A stretch of DNA of 52,823 nt from Lingula anatina (GCF_001039355.2 NW_019773992.1:575848-628670); one strand, 5' to 3'; positions 11,432 through 23,900 are shown, counted from the first letter of the stretch. The notes: generated from the letters alone by a model not told the origin. Translations and numbers: made by a program.

Positions 11432-12520
11432 TATGATCTTCACAGGCATGGTTGTTGTATTTGTCTTTGAAAGTGGGAGCTGAAAGGGGGCTCTAATGAC
11501 GATTTACTAGTCTGATTTCATTTCCTAAAATTACTTGCCATTTTGAGAATTTTTAACAATTTTTTATAGTAATTATTTTACAGGCCTACCTATGTAGCTG
11601 CAGACAGAATTGAGATCATGGACAGCATTAAAAAGTTTACATACTCAATAAACCATTTAATTATTGTGCTATGAAGTGCGTAAATGGCAATAATATGCTA
11701 TTGGAACAGATAACTAATATATTTTCTTAGTGATGTACTCTTTCAACAGAGAATAGGATGCAAGAAGGCCTATCAATGAACATGAACTGGAAGAAACAAG
11801 CAGGTGAAGCTGTTGCTGCCAAGCTGCTGATTAAAATATGTTAACCCAAGATCAAATTTACAGCAATCATATATTTTAAAAAAGCAATCCTATTTTTGTT
11901 ATCGATTCAGTGTTTTTATTCTTTTGAATGACATTACTGTTACATTCGCTTATAAGCTTTATATCATCAAAATTCCCATTAAATTTTACTGTACAAATGT
12001 TTGTTCAGAAAACAACTTCATAGCTTACATCAAGGAGTTTTATAACTCCTTTCTTACATACCTTACAGGTAGAAATAAAATGTGGATTTAAAGTTAACAA
12101 GTTTAATAGCATCTTTCATTTTGCATTTTAAAAATTTAAAAGTGATTTATGACATAAAAATATACATTCATTTCGGATTTTTATATATCATAATTTGTAC
12201 CCCCATTATGATATTTAGTCTGATGTCCTTAAACCTTTTAAAAATTATATTATTTTCTGCAAATAGACACATGATCTTCATTTAGCATCAGAGTCGAACT
12301 TATTTTCAGATTTTGATAATTTGGATTTTTAGAGGTCATTTGGTGCATTCTGGTGACATCTGGATATTAAATTTAACAAAATTTGGCCCTATAATTGTTG
12401 CCCCCAAATTTAATAATTTCAATGAATAATTGTAATGGGCCTAATGGCAATTACAAATTATATTCCAATCTGGAAAAATTATTTTTGACTATAAACATAA
12501 CAAAAACACAATATCTAGAC
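11432..12520. other. AT-rich intergenic DNA
   Basis: I see no exon, transposon terminus or strong repeat here. The only long open stretch (12082-12285) is a low-complexity, hydrophobic-by-composition AT-rich frame and is not credible as a gene. Confidence 0.5.
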
Positions 12521-12523
12521 TAA

Positions 12524-12760
12524 GGCCCCGTTCACATGATGTCTATTTTCTAAAAATCTATTTTTTATTCGCATTTTCTTGTAATCACGGTCCCTGTGCC
12601 CTGAATTTCCCGCGGCGTAATTACTGGCGGCGCAAACCAGTAATTACTTCCAAAGCTGTAATTAATTCTCGGGATATACAGGGCACAGGGACCGTGATTA
12701 CAAGATACCGCGAACAGAAAATAGATTTTTTGAAAATAGACTTTCCATGTGAACGGAGTC
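12524..12760. mobile_element. 237-bp foldback MITE with TAA target duplication
   Basis: The termini GGCCCCGTTCACATG and (reverse complement) GACTCCGTTCACATG are flanked by TAA at 12521-12523 and 12761-12763. Inside, a perfect 26-bp inverted repeat (12578-12603 with 12679-12704) and the A/T-rich arms make most of the element self-complementary. There is no reading frame. A TAA duplication with G-rich termini fits PIF/Harbinger-type MITEs; the superfamily call is inference. Confidence 0.8.
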
Positions 12761-12947
12761 TAATTTACCTTTGATTTTATACACGTAGTCTAACATATTT
12801 TAACCATTTAGAGTAATCGCTGTCACCAGTTTGCCGACTAAGCTATTTTTAAGGTCAAACCATTTTCATCTGGGTCTTAAAACACAATAAAATATCTAAA
12901 TTGACTTTAAAAACACATTTTTTGCTGATGGCAGCATTGTACTAGTG

Positions 12948-13090
12948 CTGTACTATCGGTGGCAAGTTGACATACTGTTGGTGTGGGACTGCGATATCTG
13001 CGGGGCTGTAATAAAGATGTCTCCTCGAGCCATGTGGTTGTTGTGATTGATCCTACAAGTTTAGTACATAAACTTGGTGTCAGAAGTGGG
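12948..13090 (+). mobile_element. Probable LTR remnant and primer-binding site of a gypsy-like element
   Basis: The segment includes an AATAAAG word (about 13010) and ends in TACA-rich sequence. It is followed by tggtgtcagaagtggg (13075-13090), a sequence typical of the primer-binding site just after the 5' LTR in several Ty3/gypsy elements. It lies 24 bases before the gag start codon at 13114. No second LTR is present in the window, so LTR limits cannot be defined. Confidence 0.45.
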
Positions 13091-13113
13091 ATCACAAAAA
13101 GAAAACATGCATA

Positions 13114-13774
13114 ATGGGTGAGTCTAAACCTCCTAAACTCAAAGTCGGCGAAGATAAAGCAGTGAGTGTTCGCACTTGGAGAAAAAAAATTCAACTGTTG
13201 GTGCTTACTCCAAAAAGACTGGCGGGACCCGACGAAAGAGGTCACCGACACTGCTCACTGGAAAGAAGACAAACGTAAATATGAAATAGCAGCATTTTAC
13301 CTAGCGCTTCCCGATGATGTGCTGAATGTTTTTGACACAACTACATACCCAAAGCTGAACGAAGAAGTAAAAAAGCAGCCGTGGTCCTATCTTAACAGAC
13401 TGGAGAGGCAGATGCATGCAGGTAAAGACGATGTAATGCTGCAAAGATTATCATTTTTTAACTGCATACAAACCCCCTCAGAATCACTAACAGATTTTGA
13501 AACTCGCATAAGAACCATCGCCAGAAAGACGAAATATGACAAAATGCAGGACCCTGTGCAGGAGCTTATGAGGGACAGATTCTGCACAGGTGTGCACAAC
13601 AAAGATTTAAGGGAGCTGCTGCTTCACCATTTTAAGGACGATGGCTGCAAACCACTCACGTTTGAAGAGCAACTAAAGAAAGCAAAATCATGGGAGGCTG
13701 CACATAACACCAACATTAGCATCATGCAGTCTACACGTAAGGAGGAGCAGGTTACGCCTACCATATGGTATTAG
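13114..13774 (+). pseudogene. Ty3/gypsy-like gag fragment, frameshifted
   Basis: An ATG at 13114 opens a frame (MGESKPPKLKVG) that shifts at the A-run at 13183-13190. The frame at 13166-13774 then continues with retrotransposon Gag-like sequence (DWRDPTKEVTD, AAFYLALPDDVLNVFDT, ESLTDFETRIRTIARKTKYD, LMRDRFCTGVHNKDLRELLL). The Gag zinc knuckle, protease and first part of reverse transcriptase expected downstream are absent: the next recognisable sequence is already past the RT palm centre. A deletion therefore joins gag to mid-pol near 13775. It is an inactive relic. Confidence 0.75.
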
Positions 13775-13777
13775 CTG

Positions 13778-14662
13778 TGCCCTAGAAGAATATCTGTTAA
13801 GAATCCATGAAATACTCGAAGGACTGGACAATGTCTACTCTATTGCTGACGATATCCTTGTTGTAGGACAAGGCGACACACGAGAAGAAGCAAACAAAAA
13901 GCATGACCTCAGTGTTTTGGCCCTCATGGAAAAAGCAAAAACTCGCAACCTCAAGCTAAACCCTGAAAAAATACAGTACAAATTACAGAAGATAACGTTC
14001 ATGGGCTCAGTCATCACAGAAGATGGCATCTACCCAGATCCAAACAAGGTCAAAGCCATAACAGAAATGCCTACACCGGAAGACAAGAAAGCTCTTCTAA
14101 GGTTCTGTGGCATGGTAAACTACCTAAATGCCTTTTGTCCAAACCTATCCCAGACAATACAACCACTATTTGAGCTAACCAAAGAGGATCATGAGTTCAT
14201 ATGGTCAACCGTACACCAGGGGGCATTCACATCAGCAAAACAATTGATAGCAACGGCACCATGTCTGGCCTACTTTGATAGCAACAAGGAAACTGTATTA
14301 CAAGTAGATGCATCACAAAACGGCCTTGGGGGAGCACTTCTCCAACCCAACAGCACAGGAATACTGCAACCAGTCGCCTTTACGTCCTGTAAGATGCGCC
14401 CCAATGAAGAAAATTGGGCACAAATTGAAAAAGAGTGCCTTGCAATAGTCGCAGCATGTGACAAGTGGGACCTTTGGCTATATGGCCAGAAGATAACTGT
14501 ACACACAGATCATCAGCCATTAGAAACAATATTCCAAAAGCCCTTACAGTCAGCTCCACGTCGCCTACAAAAAATGATGATGCGACTTCAACAATACAAA
14601 ATAAACGTTAAGAATAAGAAAGGCTCAACCATGGTTCTGGCTGACACGCTGTCGAGGGCCAC
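13778..14662 (+). pseudogene. Ty3/gypsy-like pol fragment: end of RT and RNase H
   Basis: The frame begins around the RT active-site box (YSIADDILVVGQG; the usual YxDD-type box, here IADD). It goes on through the RT connection (LKLNPEKIQYKL, FMGSVITEDGI, LRFCGMVNYLNAFCPNLS) into RNase H (VLQVDASQNGLGGALLQ, WAQIEKECLAIVAACDKW, TVHTDHQPLETIF) and reaches LADTLSRAT at 14662. There it is interrupted by a separate transposable element. The frame resumes at 16526. The 5' side is deleted against gag. Confidence 0.85.
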
Positions 14663-15194
14663 AGTGATTGGGAAGGTTCAAACCACCCATGGGACAATGG
14701 CCCCTCCTGAGTCACCCTTAACGGGCCATTTTGCATAACAATGGGCCATCGCTTGACATTTATGGGCCATTTTTAAACATGACAAATATATTTGAAATAT
14801 CTGTATCAATATTTTTAGGAATAATATGATAAGGTTTTGCAGTTAAACTTTGTTAATATATTTATTTAGTTAAGACTTTTGTCTTTTTCAATAAAACCAT
14901 TACAATGCCTTCTTCACTGAACTTATTTGAAGACTAAATGAAAAAACAAAATGATAGGAAAACATGTAATACTCATTAGTAATTGGTTTTTATTTGATGA
15001 AACCATCAACAAGAGGTAAACAATCTAGATCATTGAAAACCTAGATTACACAAAACTGAGAAAATGTAAATGAAATTGTCTTCACATACTGTCTAGTACT
15101 TATTAATCAGTCTTACTGAAAAGAGATTTCATTACTTAATTTCCTGTGCCACACATTCAGTGCATCCTCATAACTTATCTTACTCCCAAGAATC

Positions 15195-15680
15195 TTAACT
15201 CTTAGACTGTTCGCAGTCGTACTGGAGCCAGGGCCATAGTTGAGGCCATCGGGGTTTGAAACCTCGTGCGACCTGAGAAAGAGAGGTGCTAGCACTAGCA
15301 GTAACACTACTGTCAGTGTCACTACTACTCGTCGTACTAGTGCAAGGAGCGCTGCTCTCAGAAGTTGGTACATTTTCTTCCCCCGTCTCCTTTGAGACTT
15401 CTTCCTGAACATTGGACAGACCCTTAGACGAAGCGGTTGAAGTAAATAAACTAACTAATGTAGGCTGGTCTTGCGAGATTTTAAAAATCTTTTTCGGCGG
15501 CATTTTTCTTTTCACTTCACCAAAGTGCTGCTTGAAAAAATCCCATGTGCTTTCAGAACGAAAAGCAAGGTTACTTCTAATTGGATAAACATGACCTATA
15601 AACTGATTGGCCAATAAGATATCAGCTTTTATTTCATTAGCATATCTATTGGGACGATGTGAGCTCATTGCTCTCGGCAA
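15195..15680 (-). CDS. 161-codon unassigned frame inside the DNA transposon
   Basis: An uninterrupted frame starts MPRAMSSHRPNRYANE and contains RKMPPKKIFKISQDQP, followed by a Ser/Thr/Glu-rich tail. The basic-then-low-complexity start resembles N-terminal leaders of some transposases. No zinc-finger cysteines, DDE residues or dimerisation motif can be seen, so I do not assign a function. Its position inside an inverted-terminal-repeat element, reading away from the right end, suggests a remnant of the transposase gene's first exon. Confidence 0.35.
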   Translation of the reverse strand: MPRAMSSHRPNRYANEIKADILLANQFIGHVYPIRSNLAFRSESTWDFFKQHFGEVKRKMPPKKIFKISQDQPTLVSLFTSTASSKGLSNVQEEVSKETGEENVPTSESSAPCTSTTSSSDTDSSVTASASTSLSQVARGFKPRWPQLWPWLQYDCEQSKS

Positions 15681-15756
15681 ACTTCGGCGATTGCGTTCGA
15701 TAGCTTCCGAATTCGTTCCTGAGACGTCTTCAGGTATGAGAGGAAAATTACGCTAA

Positions 15757-16389
15757 GGCCACACTTTTTTAATTTTATGGATGACATCCTGCGCGCGCAC
15801 GGATTTTCGCCCGTTCTCCAAAAAAAAAANCGACAAGGGCGTCGAGGTATTTGGTGGGCTGAAGGTCGGACAGGCCACCTGACAGTTTAGCTGCTTCGTG
15901 TGAGTTGAAGTTGACAAAATGGCATCGTCTGAAATGACCTTTAATAGATTTGGTAGTATTAAGCATATCTTTGCATCATTTTTTAAACATTTCTGTGAAG
16001 TGTTCAAAATGTTTTAATATTCTGAGAATACAAATAAAGACACACTGTTTGATTGATATTTGTTTTATTGATTGCTATACCAAATGAATGCATGAAATAA
16101 CCTTTAATAGATTTGGTAATATGAAGTATATCAATTCATGACTTTTTTTACATTTCTACGAAGTATTCACAATGCTTTAATATTTTGAGAGCATGGATAA
16201 AGACATATTGTTAGTTTGATACGTGTTTCTGTGGTTAAATTTGTGTTTCCAGCTGTGTACTGACAGCATTCCTTTACTTAAGCAGTTTTTTTTTTTTTTT
16301 TTTTTTGGACTGTTTTTTTTTTTTCGCCCTCTCGCACCGATTTTGGGGTACCCAGAGGATGTCATCCATAAAAATAAAAAAGTGTGGCC
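15757..16389. mobile_element. 633-bp nested element with 33-bp inverted termini and TAA duplication
   Basis: The termini begin GGCCACACTTTTTTA and match over 33 bases with one mismatch. They are flanked by TAA at 15754-15756 and 16390-16392. The interior has two diverged tandem copies of about 163 bp (from 15931 and 16094, sharing ctttaatagatttggta), a poly-T tract at 16287-16322 and an assembly N at 15830. It sits inside the 1863-bp transposon, so it is the youngest layer. The termini and TAA duplication fit PIF/Harbinger-type non-autonomous elements (inference). Confidence 0.8.
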
Positions 16390-16525
16390 TAATCAGTTGA
16401 CGAATAGTTTATTGACGAGTAGACTCTTTTTAACAAAATCACGCGCCCTTATGGCGCACAAACAGGGCTTTTTATGCGCCCAGTTACGATTCTATGTGCG
16501 TATGGCGCGTTCCTTCCCAATCACT

Positions 16526-16886
16526 GGGGCCACATTACAGACCACAAATAACTCCACGCAAACCAACTTTGAAATCTTCCGAATGCATTAATGTTGAAGA
16601 TGATACCCCAACCAATGCTGGTCTGACCTCACAAACCATGAAGAATATAAAAGATAATACAATGACTGATCCTGTCATGGCCAAGTTACTCAATACCATA
16701 ACACATGGGTGGCCAACACAGAAAGTTGACTTAGATCCAGGTCTCACACCATACTGGTCCTTTAGAGATGAACTTACAGTTCATGATGGTGTAGTTTACA
16801 AAGGACTCCAAGTTGTAATACCGCCAATGCTAACAAAAAATATGCTTCGTAAGATTCATGTGGCACATTCGTTATTTTGAAACTAT
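16526..16886 (+). pseudogene. Continuation of the gypsy-like pol fragment (tether before integrase)
   Basis: The first codons after the target duplication continue the RNase H end in frame until a stop at 16591. From about 16577 a shifted frame reads the pre-integrase region (MKNIKDNTMTDPVMAKLL, WSFRDELTVHDGVVYKG, MLRKIHVAHS), which is the start of an HHCC-type integrase N-terminal finger. The frame ends at 16880, just before the N at 16887, beyond which the sequence changes to an unrelated repeat. The element is cut here, possibly by an assembly join. Confidence 0.7.
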
Positions 16887-17296
16887 NTTTTCAGTTCTTT
16901 GTCTGTACATTTGACAGCTTTGCTGCCTTGTTATTAAGATCTCTTTGAAACTTGACAAATTGAAGTCTTTCACTTATAAGCTGGTGGCTTTTCTTAATAT
17001 TTTGTGTATTTAATGTGACTTTTCTAACTAAAGTCTTTCATAGATTATTTGATGATTTTTGGCTTTGATGGAGAAACTGAATATTTGAGGAAAGATCCTC
17101 AAGAGCTTCATGTATGATAAATTGTGTTTGAAACTTTTGCAACTGCTGACTTCTTTGATAACTGCTTGGGTGCTTTTGTCAAATGAAAACCAGATCTTGA
17201 AATTTTGTTGTAGAGTTTGTTTACATTGTTTATAAAAACATCTTTCATTATGAACAAAGTTTAAACAAACTTGGTTTAGACCAGGATATAGTCTAA

Positions 17297-17510
17297 GACC
17301 CCATTCCCAGAGATTAGATCGATCCAAACTAGATCGACCTAACTCCCTGGGGGTTCACGCTAAATAGCTGTCAGCCGAGCGGGCACGAAAGTTAATTACA
17401 TCCTTACAGCTTGTAGTAAGGGGGACGGACATTTAAGCCAGATTATCTGACAGTAATCTAGTGAGACTCCCCACGGGGATAGATCGATCTAAATGTCTGG
17501 GAATACGCCC
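17297..17510 (+). mobile_element. 214-bp MITE, AGATCGATC family, copy 1
   Basis: Termini GACCCCATTCCCAGA and (reverse complement) GGGCGTATTCCCAGA are flanked by TAA at 17294-17296 and 17511-17513. AGATCGATC and AGATCGACC motifs lie near both ends, with complementary ctccctggggg/ccacggggat arms further in. Inverted and direct relatives lie at 28946-29160 and about 33779-34021. It is non-coding. Confidence 0.8.
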
Positions 17511-19889
17511 TAAGAGTTTATGGTTAGGTTTTCGAACTGCCAACACTTGCACATTTTTCACTAGACATTTATTTGGGCTCTAAATGTCTGGATAATTGTA
17601 TTTTTAATTAGTTTTAACGCTCAAGTCCATTATATGCAGATATTTACTTCTTCTGTACTATTAATTTCAAATTGACAGGAGAATGAAAAAAGTTGGTCAA
17701 AAGTTAGTCAATTTTATGTTTCATATACATTATGGAAACAAATATTTGTGAATGTCTTACTAAATATTTTGATTAAAAATCATTGTATTTCATTCAATTT
17801 ATCATATTATAGTGGTTGTTATTTTCCATTATATTATCTTTTTGGTTATTTTGATATTGCTCAAAAGCTGCATAGCCTATAATTAAGTGACCTTGCAGAT
17901 TTACTACTAGATGGAGCCACAAAGCAAGATAAAAGTGATTTGACATTTTATGCTTTTCAGTAATGTAGAGAAATGTTGGTATTGATAAGAATATAAAAAG
18001 TATAGTTTTCTGTTGGCATTATATTCATATTTTTGGTCAACAATGAGATCTTGGTTGTCCTTTGAAAAACCTCTTGTTCTCACTCTGAGTATATTCAGCT
18101 TTTTACATCTACTGTCTTGGGGACAAAATGTGCACTGAAACCAAAAATCCACTAATAAGACGCTTGGTAAAATATATTCTATAGCTGATGGTAGTGAGGT
18201 ACTGCTGTTGTAATAACTAGATAACTGCTACGGATACAGAGCTCATCATAGGGCTTAATTGGAAGCAATATATTTACTCTGGGATTGTGTTATTCCATAT
18301 CATGTGTGAATAAGTTGTTGAATTTCACAACGTAAAGAATATCGGCAATGTTTTGCTTAGGGCAGTGCAGATTCATCATTGTGTTCTGGTATTAATACTA
18401 CATGTAGTCTGATATTATACCTGATAGTGATTGATAAGTAAGTCTCCACATTAAATGGTCATCAATCTTAGCAATAACACACCAGTCTTGGAATAAGCAG
18501 ATAGCAGTTAAGAATTTAGGGTTTGGTATTCATCATTGATATCAAGGAAATTTCTCTGTGAGTAAAAGAGATGCCATAGGTACCATTTATGTAAGTTGGC
18601 TGCTCCATTTAGTTGTGGACACTGTGTTAAACAGATTTTTATGAGTGATGAATTTTACTTAAAATTTTCTAGCATTTTGTAAGTATACTAGCATATGTCA
18701 ATTGTAACTATTGGAAATATATTCAGTTCGAGTTCAGATGATGTCCAAAAATATATTGTGATAAATATGTCACATAATCACCTATTAACTTTCTGAACAG
18801 AAGTTTTATATTATTCATTTCCTTGATATATTTGATGAGTTAATATAAATTTGTTTTGAATTAAAACAGCTTTTAAGTTTCTCCTAAGTTTACACATTTT
18901 GGGATTGTAGTGCTGTCTCAATGCAAGGCCATGGATGAGGGTAGAAGTCATAAATTCAACGTTATAACCTCAACATATGCAGTGCAAATACTCAAGTAAT
19001 TTAAATCAATCCAGATGTCACTCTAGTCATGATTTAAGGACCAAGGTCTAGCCAGTTTTGTTGAAACTTGAGTCGGAATGGGATTTCTTAGCTTGCCAGA
19101 ACCTCCTCAATGATAAACTGTAGCATTTGAGATGAGTTTCTTAAAAAAAAAACTCTGAAACTCCTAGTGATTCCAGGTGGATGTTAGATGAAAGTAGATT
19201 AAAATGTGTCGAGATTTTTTAATCGTCATAAATGGATTTTTTTTTTTTTTTTTTTTTTGTATATTCGGATGTGCAATGACATAAAATTGTTCATAAATAG
19301 AATTGAATAAGTAACACCTTACATGATACTAAGTGATAACTGTTTGTTGTAGGAGTGACAAACAAGGTGATTCCATGCAAGGTAGAATAAAAGTAGCTAT
19401 GGCAAAAAGTGTATATATCGTACTCGATCCCACAAATATTTCGGTTTGTAGATATTTATTCGAGAAGATTTGTTAATGTTTTGTTGTAAATCTGCAAACA
19501 CATGTATATGACAGTCTGGAAGACTGTGCTTAGAAAAATTAATAAAAACATTTGAAATGTTGTTTTAGTCTTTTTTCTGAAGTCTTTTTAAAAAAACTTT
19601 CCTTTTATAAAAAATGGCTGTTTTATTGTGCCTTAAAAGTGGAGAAAAATTGAGACATTTTCAAAAAGTCCTCGTACACTTTCAGACGTCATGACAAAAA
19701 GGTAAATTAACAATTGTGTTAGATAATTCGTGATTTGGGACACTGGTAAAACCGATAATATTATCAGATCCTCAATTGTGTATAGTGACGAGCACAATCA
19801 AACGGAGAAAACGACAACTGGAAAACTTTTCAGTCGATCATTCGCCGGTAACGTGCGCTGGGACCTCGTCACATGCTGAATGATATTTA

Positions 19890-20140
19890 CTCACGCTGGC
19901 TGCATATCCAATATTTGATGGAGATTGAGCTCAAGAAAATTGGTCCATATTCACCACCACCCCCACCCCCATCTCCCCAAAAACAAACAAAAAAAAAATA
20001 CTTTGATGCATAAAAAAATGGTTTCATAGACCTCTGCATGAGTTGAAAATTATCTTTTCGAATGTTCGGGTCCCGGGGGGGAAGGGGGGAGGGATGGAAA
20101 GACTTTTTGAAACGGGGGGAGACCCCACCCCCTGAATCTG
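19890..20140 (-). mobile_element. Probable hAT-like element remnant
   Basis: Read on the minus strand, the segment starts with acagattcagggggtggggt followed by a C-run and a T/C-rich tract. This resembles the GGGG-rich ends of widespread invertebrate hAT-type non-autonomous elements. No matching second terminus or target duplication was found, so the call is weak. Confidence 0.25.
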
Positions 20141-20982
20141 TCCATGATCGCATATGACAGCATAATGATCAAAGCATTATACTCCGTGAAAGATAATGAC
20201 GAATGTGAAAAATATCATAATAAAAATGACTTTATTGAAACAAATTGCACGTACTGAGTCATTTCACCAATATGTTACAATATTTATGTTTTTAGTTTGA
20301 CGTGGATGATGTTACTGCGTTTATGATCAGTAAACATGATAATCACAATAGAAAAATAAATCCCACCCATGATTCGCTCGAAAAACATGGTTGCCAAATG
20401 AATACAAGGACCTCAGCTGGCCATAGATTTTCCCCTTAGTTGAGTATGACCGGTGTCGTACACTAGAGGGTGCCAAAGGGGAGGGAAGGGAAGGAGAAAT
20501 GGACCAATGCATTAATGACATCATGGCTATAAAAGGTTTTTGCAACTTTTGTGATGTTTTAAATCGATTTATAATTCATAATACCATATCTTATGAATAT
20601 TTTAATATTTAAAATGTAAAAAGTTTTTGTTCGGCTAGGATTTTTAACTTGGTTTTGATTAGTCTGTCCATGAAACATATATTCTTTTAAAATAAAAAAG
20701 GGGTTAATTAAGAGATCAGTATAAGATCAGTTCGCAGAATTCTATACGTGTACGTAATGCTATCCTCCCTGCCTCCGTCGATCCTTCTGGCACCTTCTCA
20801 AAAGCCCCATTTGCCGTATCATTGATTCACCGTTACCAGCCCTTGCATTATGAGGCTCATCATCCACTCTGCGGTTCATGACGTTTCAGTAGTTCAGTCG
20901 TCCAAGAGGAACCGTTCCTGAACATCACTGAACCCCATCGCCAGGCGGAAAGGGCAGGGCGAACCACCGGGAGAAGGCGAAC

Positions 20983-23900
20983 ATGCGCTGCGAATGGACC
21001 TGCATCGACAAACCGTTGAGCATCTTGTTTGCGCGACTGGGTCGTTTTGTGGCACGGCACCCCCTGCTCCTGTTCTTTGGCCCCCTTCTGGTGACTGGGA
21101 TTCTTGGGACGGGTTTTTATAGATTCCAGCAAATTTTGGACGTGGAATATTTGTTTACGCCGGAACACGGTAGGGCAAAGGCGGAGCGAGACACGGCGCG
21201 GAGACTGTTTCCCAGAACGGAAGATTTCGACCCAGTCAGAAACACCGAAGCCGGCCTCTATGTGAGGTTTATTATAACACCCAAAGGTAAAACGAACATA
21301 CTAGATCGAGGCATTTTGGAGGAGATATTGGAGGTTCACAACCAAGTTTTCAATTTCACTGTGTATGGGAATGACGAACAGGAGTACAAATTTCAAGACC
21401 TCTGTGCCAAATGGAAAGGCAAGTGCGTAGAAACAAACCCACTTCTTTACGCTATTGGGTACAATTCATCCAACATCGATCGAACAAGACTCTCCTATCC
21501 GTTTCACCAAATCACGGCAACGCACCATGTGACACTGCCGAACGGTTCTACAATATACCACACCGAAAGGCGGCCGATATTCTTAGGCAACTCATTAGGA
21601 GGGATTAGGCTGGATGCCGGCGGCTCCATAATATCGAGCACTGCAGCTCAGTTAGTGTACTACCTCAATGAAGACCTGAACCCGAAGCTGGGGAAAACGT
21701 GGGAGAAGCAGCTGACGCTCGGCATTAGCTTGTGGAATCTGTCCAGAATCGATATAACTTATTTTACGTCACATACCCTGGAGACAGAGCTGGAGCACAA
21801 TAGAGAGCAGATACTGCCGCTGTTCCGCATCACCATTGTACTGTTGATTGCGTTCTCTATGCTCTCCAGCATGACGCAGGTATTTTCATTTGCGAATTTG
21901 TTATCAATTGGTGAAAAAGCAGCACTGGCGGATTCAAGATGTATCAAAAAAGAAAAAAGAGAAAACTCTTATTTTTCCTGCGTACGATGGGCACTTGGCT
22001 TTTAGTGCAAAAATTGTCCGAGGATTACTAGTTCATCGCCTTGGAAGTCGGTCCACCATTATCACTTTTAACAGCGCTAAGCATGAGTAGACGCATCGTT
22101 GTTTATTTAAGACTTTCGAAACAATCAATAATCGTTGTTTTTTTGCATCCTAATGTTAATAATATAATCAATATATCTATACAGTGCTCTGTGATGTGGA
22201 TAGTTCTTTTAAAATTGGTATTAGACGCACATTGGCTAATCTACAAAATGAAAATGGGGGACTGGAGAGTGACCCTACCCCCGATCGGCTACGCCATACA
22301 TTCCATCTAAAAATGAGATTTTCAACCCAAATTATATTTCGTTTTCTTTTTTTCTTCTCTTTTCTCTTAATTAAATTAGTCAATTAGTTTTTCTTACGTT
22401 TACGCTCCGCACTGAAATTAATCAGCCATTAGTTACACCGCGCTATTTGTCATCGCCCATTCCCAGCGCTTTGGAACTCCCTCCAAATTCCTATAACAGC
22501 ACGTCCTACTGCGTGGTCGATTTATCATCAGGTATTACCCCTATATGACGTCAATTATCATCAGTTGTCACTCATATGACATCAGTTTACCGTCAGGTGT
22601 TACCCATATGACGTTAAATGCCGCGTGCAATTCGATAAGTGATCCAGAATAGCGCTGTATGCGCGAAAAGCAAGATTTACTTAGCCTAATTCACATCCAC
22701 AAAATAACATTGTTACATGGCTTTTACATTTAGATTCATTTGTCGTCTGCTTCTTCCAGGACTGGGTTCGTAGCAAACCATGGCTGGGACTGCTGGGTGT
22801 GATGTGTGCGGGTCTAGCAGTCCTGTCCACCTTCGGCCTGTTCATGTATATCGGCGTGCCTTTCAACGACATTGTGGCCTCCATGCCCTTTCTCGTGCTG
22901 GGTAAGTTAATAAAAAACACGATGCGTATCTTTAGACGTAAGTCTCTCTCTGTCTCCCCCCCCCCCATCCCCCTCCAAATGACGACGCTCTTCCTTAATT
23001 TTAAATTGCTTGTGCAATGCATTGCAATTCTTCCATATTATTTCACTTGTACATAAGTTATTTGTTATATGTAATAGTATAAAGTCATTATGACATGATT
23101 TACAGAATGTTTCGTCCCACTTTTAATTGAATAAATTTCTTCCAGATGTGGGTCTTTTAAAAAGTAGAGAATGCAATAAATGTTGTAGAGTATCTTAAAT
23201 AACACTTATTTGGTTGAGGTCCCTCTCAAAGAATCACATTGTTTCATGTAGGGACTGGAGTGGACAATATGTATATCATGATAGCCACCTGGCGGCAGAC
23301 GGACCCAAGGGAACCCGTGGAGGAGCGTCTTGGACTGACGTACGCAGATGCCGCCATTTCTATCACCATAACAACCGTAACTGACGTCATTTCTTTTGCC
23401 ATTGGAGCTTCAACCGATTTTCCTTCGGTTAAAGTTTTCTGTTTGTACTCGGGTAAGTGACATTGGTGTGCCGTTAGCTTTATTTTTTACCATAATAACT
23501 GGGTTGAATTGCAAATGAAAAGTGAAACCAAGGGCAATAAATTTATAATCATTTTAGCAAAGTCACATTCAATTTTAAAGTCCGCCAATTTATATCATTA
23601 CGAGATATTTGCGTTAACCTTAATTAATGACATTGCCTATACCTTCAATGTATGTTTTCCTGGATTAAAAAAAAACCTACAAGAACCTGAAGTGACTTAG
23701 ATTATATTTTGTTTCATCAGGAGTCGCAGTTCTTTTCACATACCTCTACCAACTGACCTTCTTCGGCGCGTGCATGGTCATCACTGGGCATCGTGAGAAT
23801 GCCAGCAGACACTGCCTGACTTTTAACAAAGTAAAACCAAGAGGAACGGCAGGTAAGGAGTTTGTGTTTGTTCCATAAACAAATAAAGTTTTATTTGCCA

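Larger units (their letters stand above)
14663..16525. mobile_element. 1863-bp DNA transposon-like insertion with 8-bp target duplication
   Basis: The termini AGTGATTGGGAAGG (14663-14676) and its exact reverse complement (16512-16525) are flanked by AGGGCCAC (14655-14662) and GGGGCCAC (16526-16533), a 7-of-8 target duplication. Removing the insertion keeps the gypsy pol frame open across the join, which independently confirms the boundaries. The left end has several GGGCCAT words. An 8-bp duplication with short inverted termini suggests hAT-like or P-like transposons. Only a fragmentary - strand frame (15195-15680) is present, so it is non-autonomous. Confidence 0.85.
16888..20982. other. Intergenic DNA upstream of the patched-domain gene
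   Basis: The stretch is AT-rich and non-coding. Bases 16890-16935 are an inverted match to the repeat word at 1309 and 3166. A MITE lies at 17297-17510 and a probable hAT-like remnant at about 19890-20140. A poly-T run lies at 19238-19258. I found no convincing TATA box or initiator directly before the ATG at 20983. Confidence 0.5.

Noticed and set aside
12082-12285. 67-codon hydrophobic frame
   Set aside because: AT-rich DNA gives Ile/Phe/Leu-rich frames by composition; no start context, splice sites or homology.
21411-21608. Alternative + strand frame within patched exon 1
   Set aside because: Shadow of the real frame, which continues across matching splice junctions and has the family motifs.
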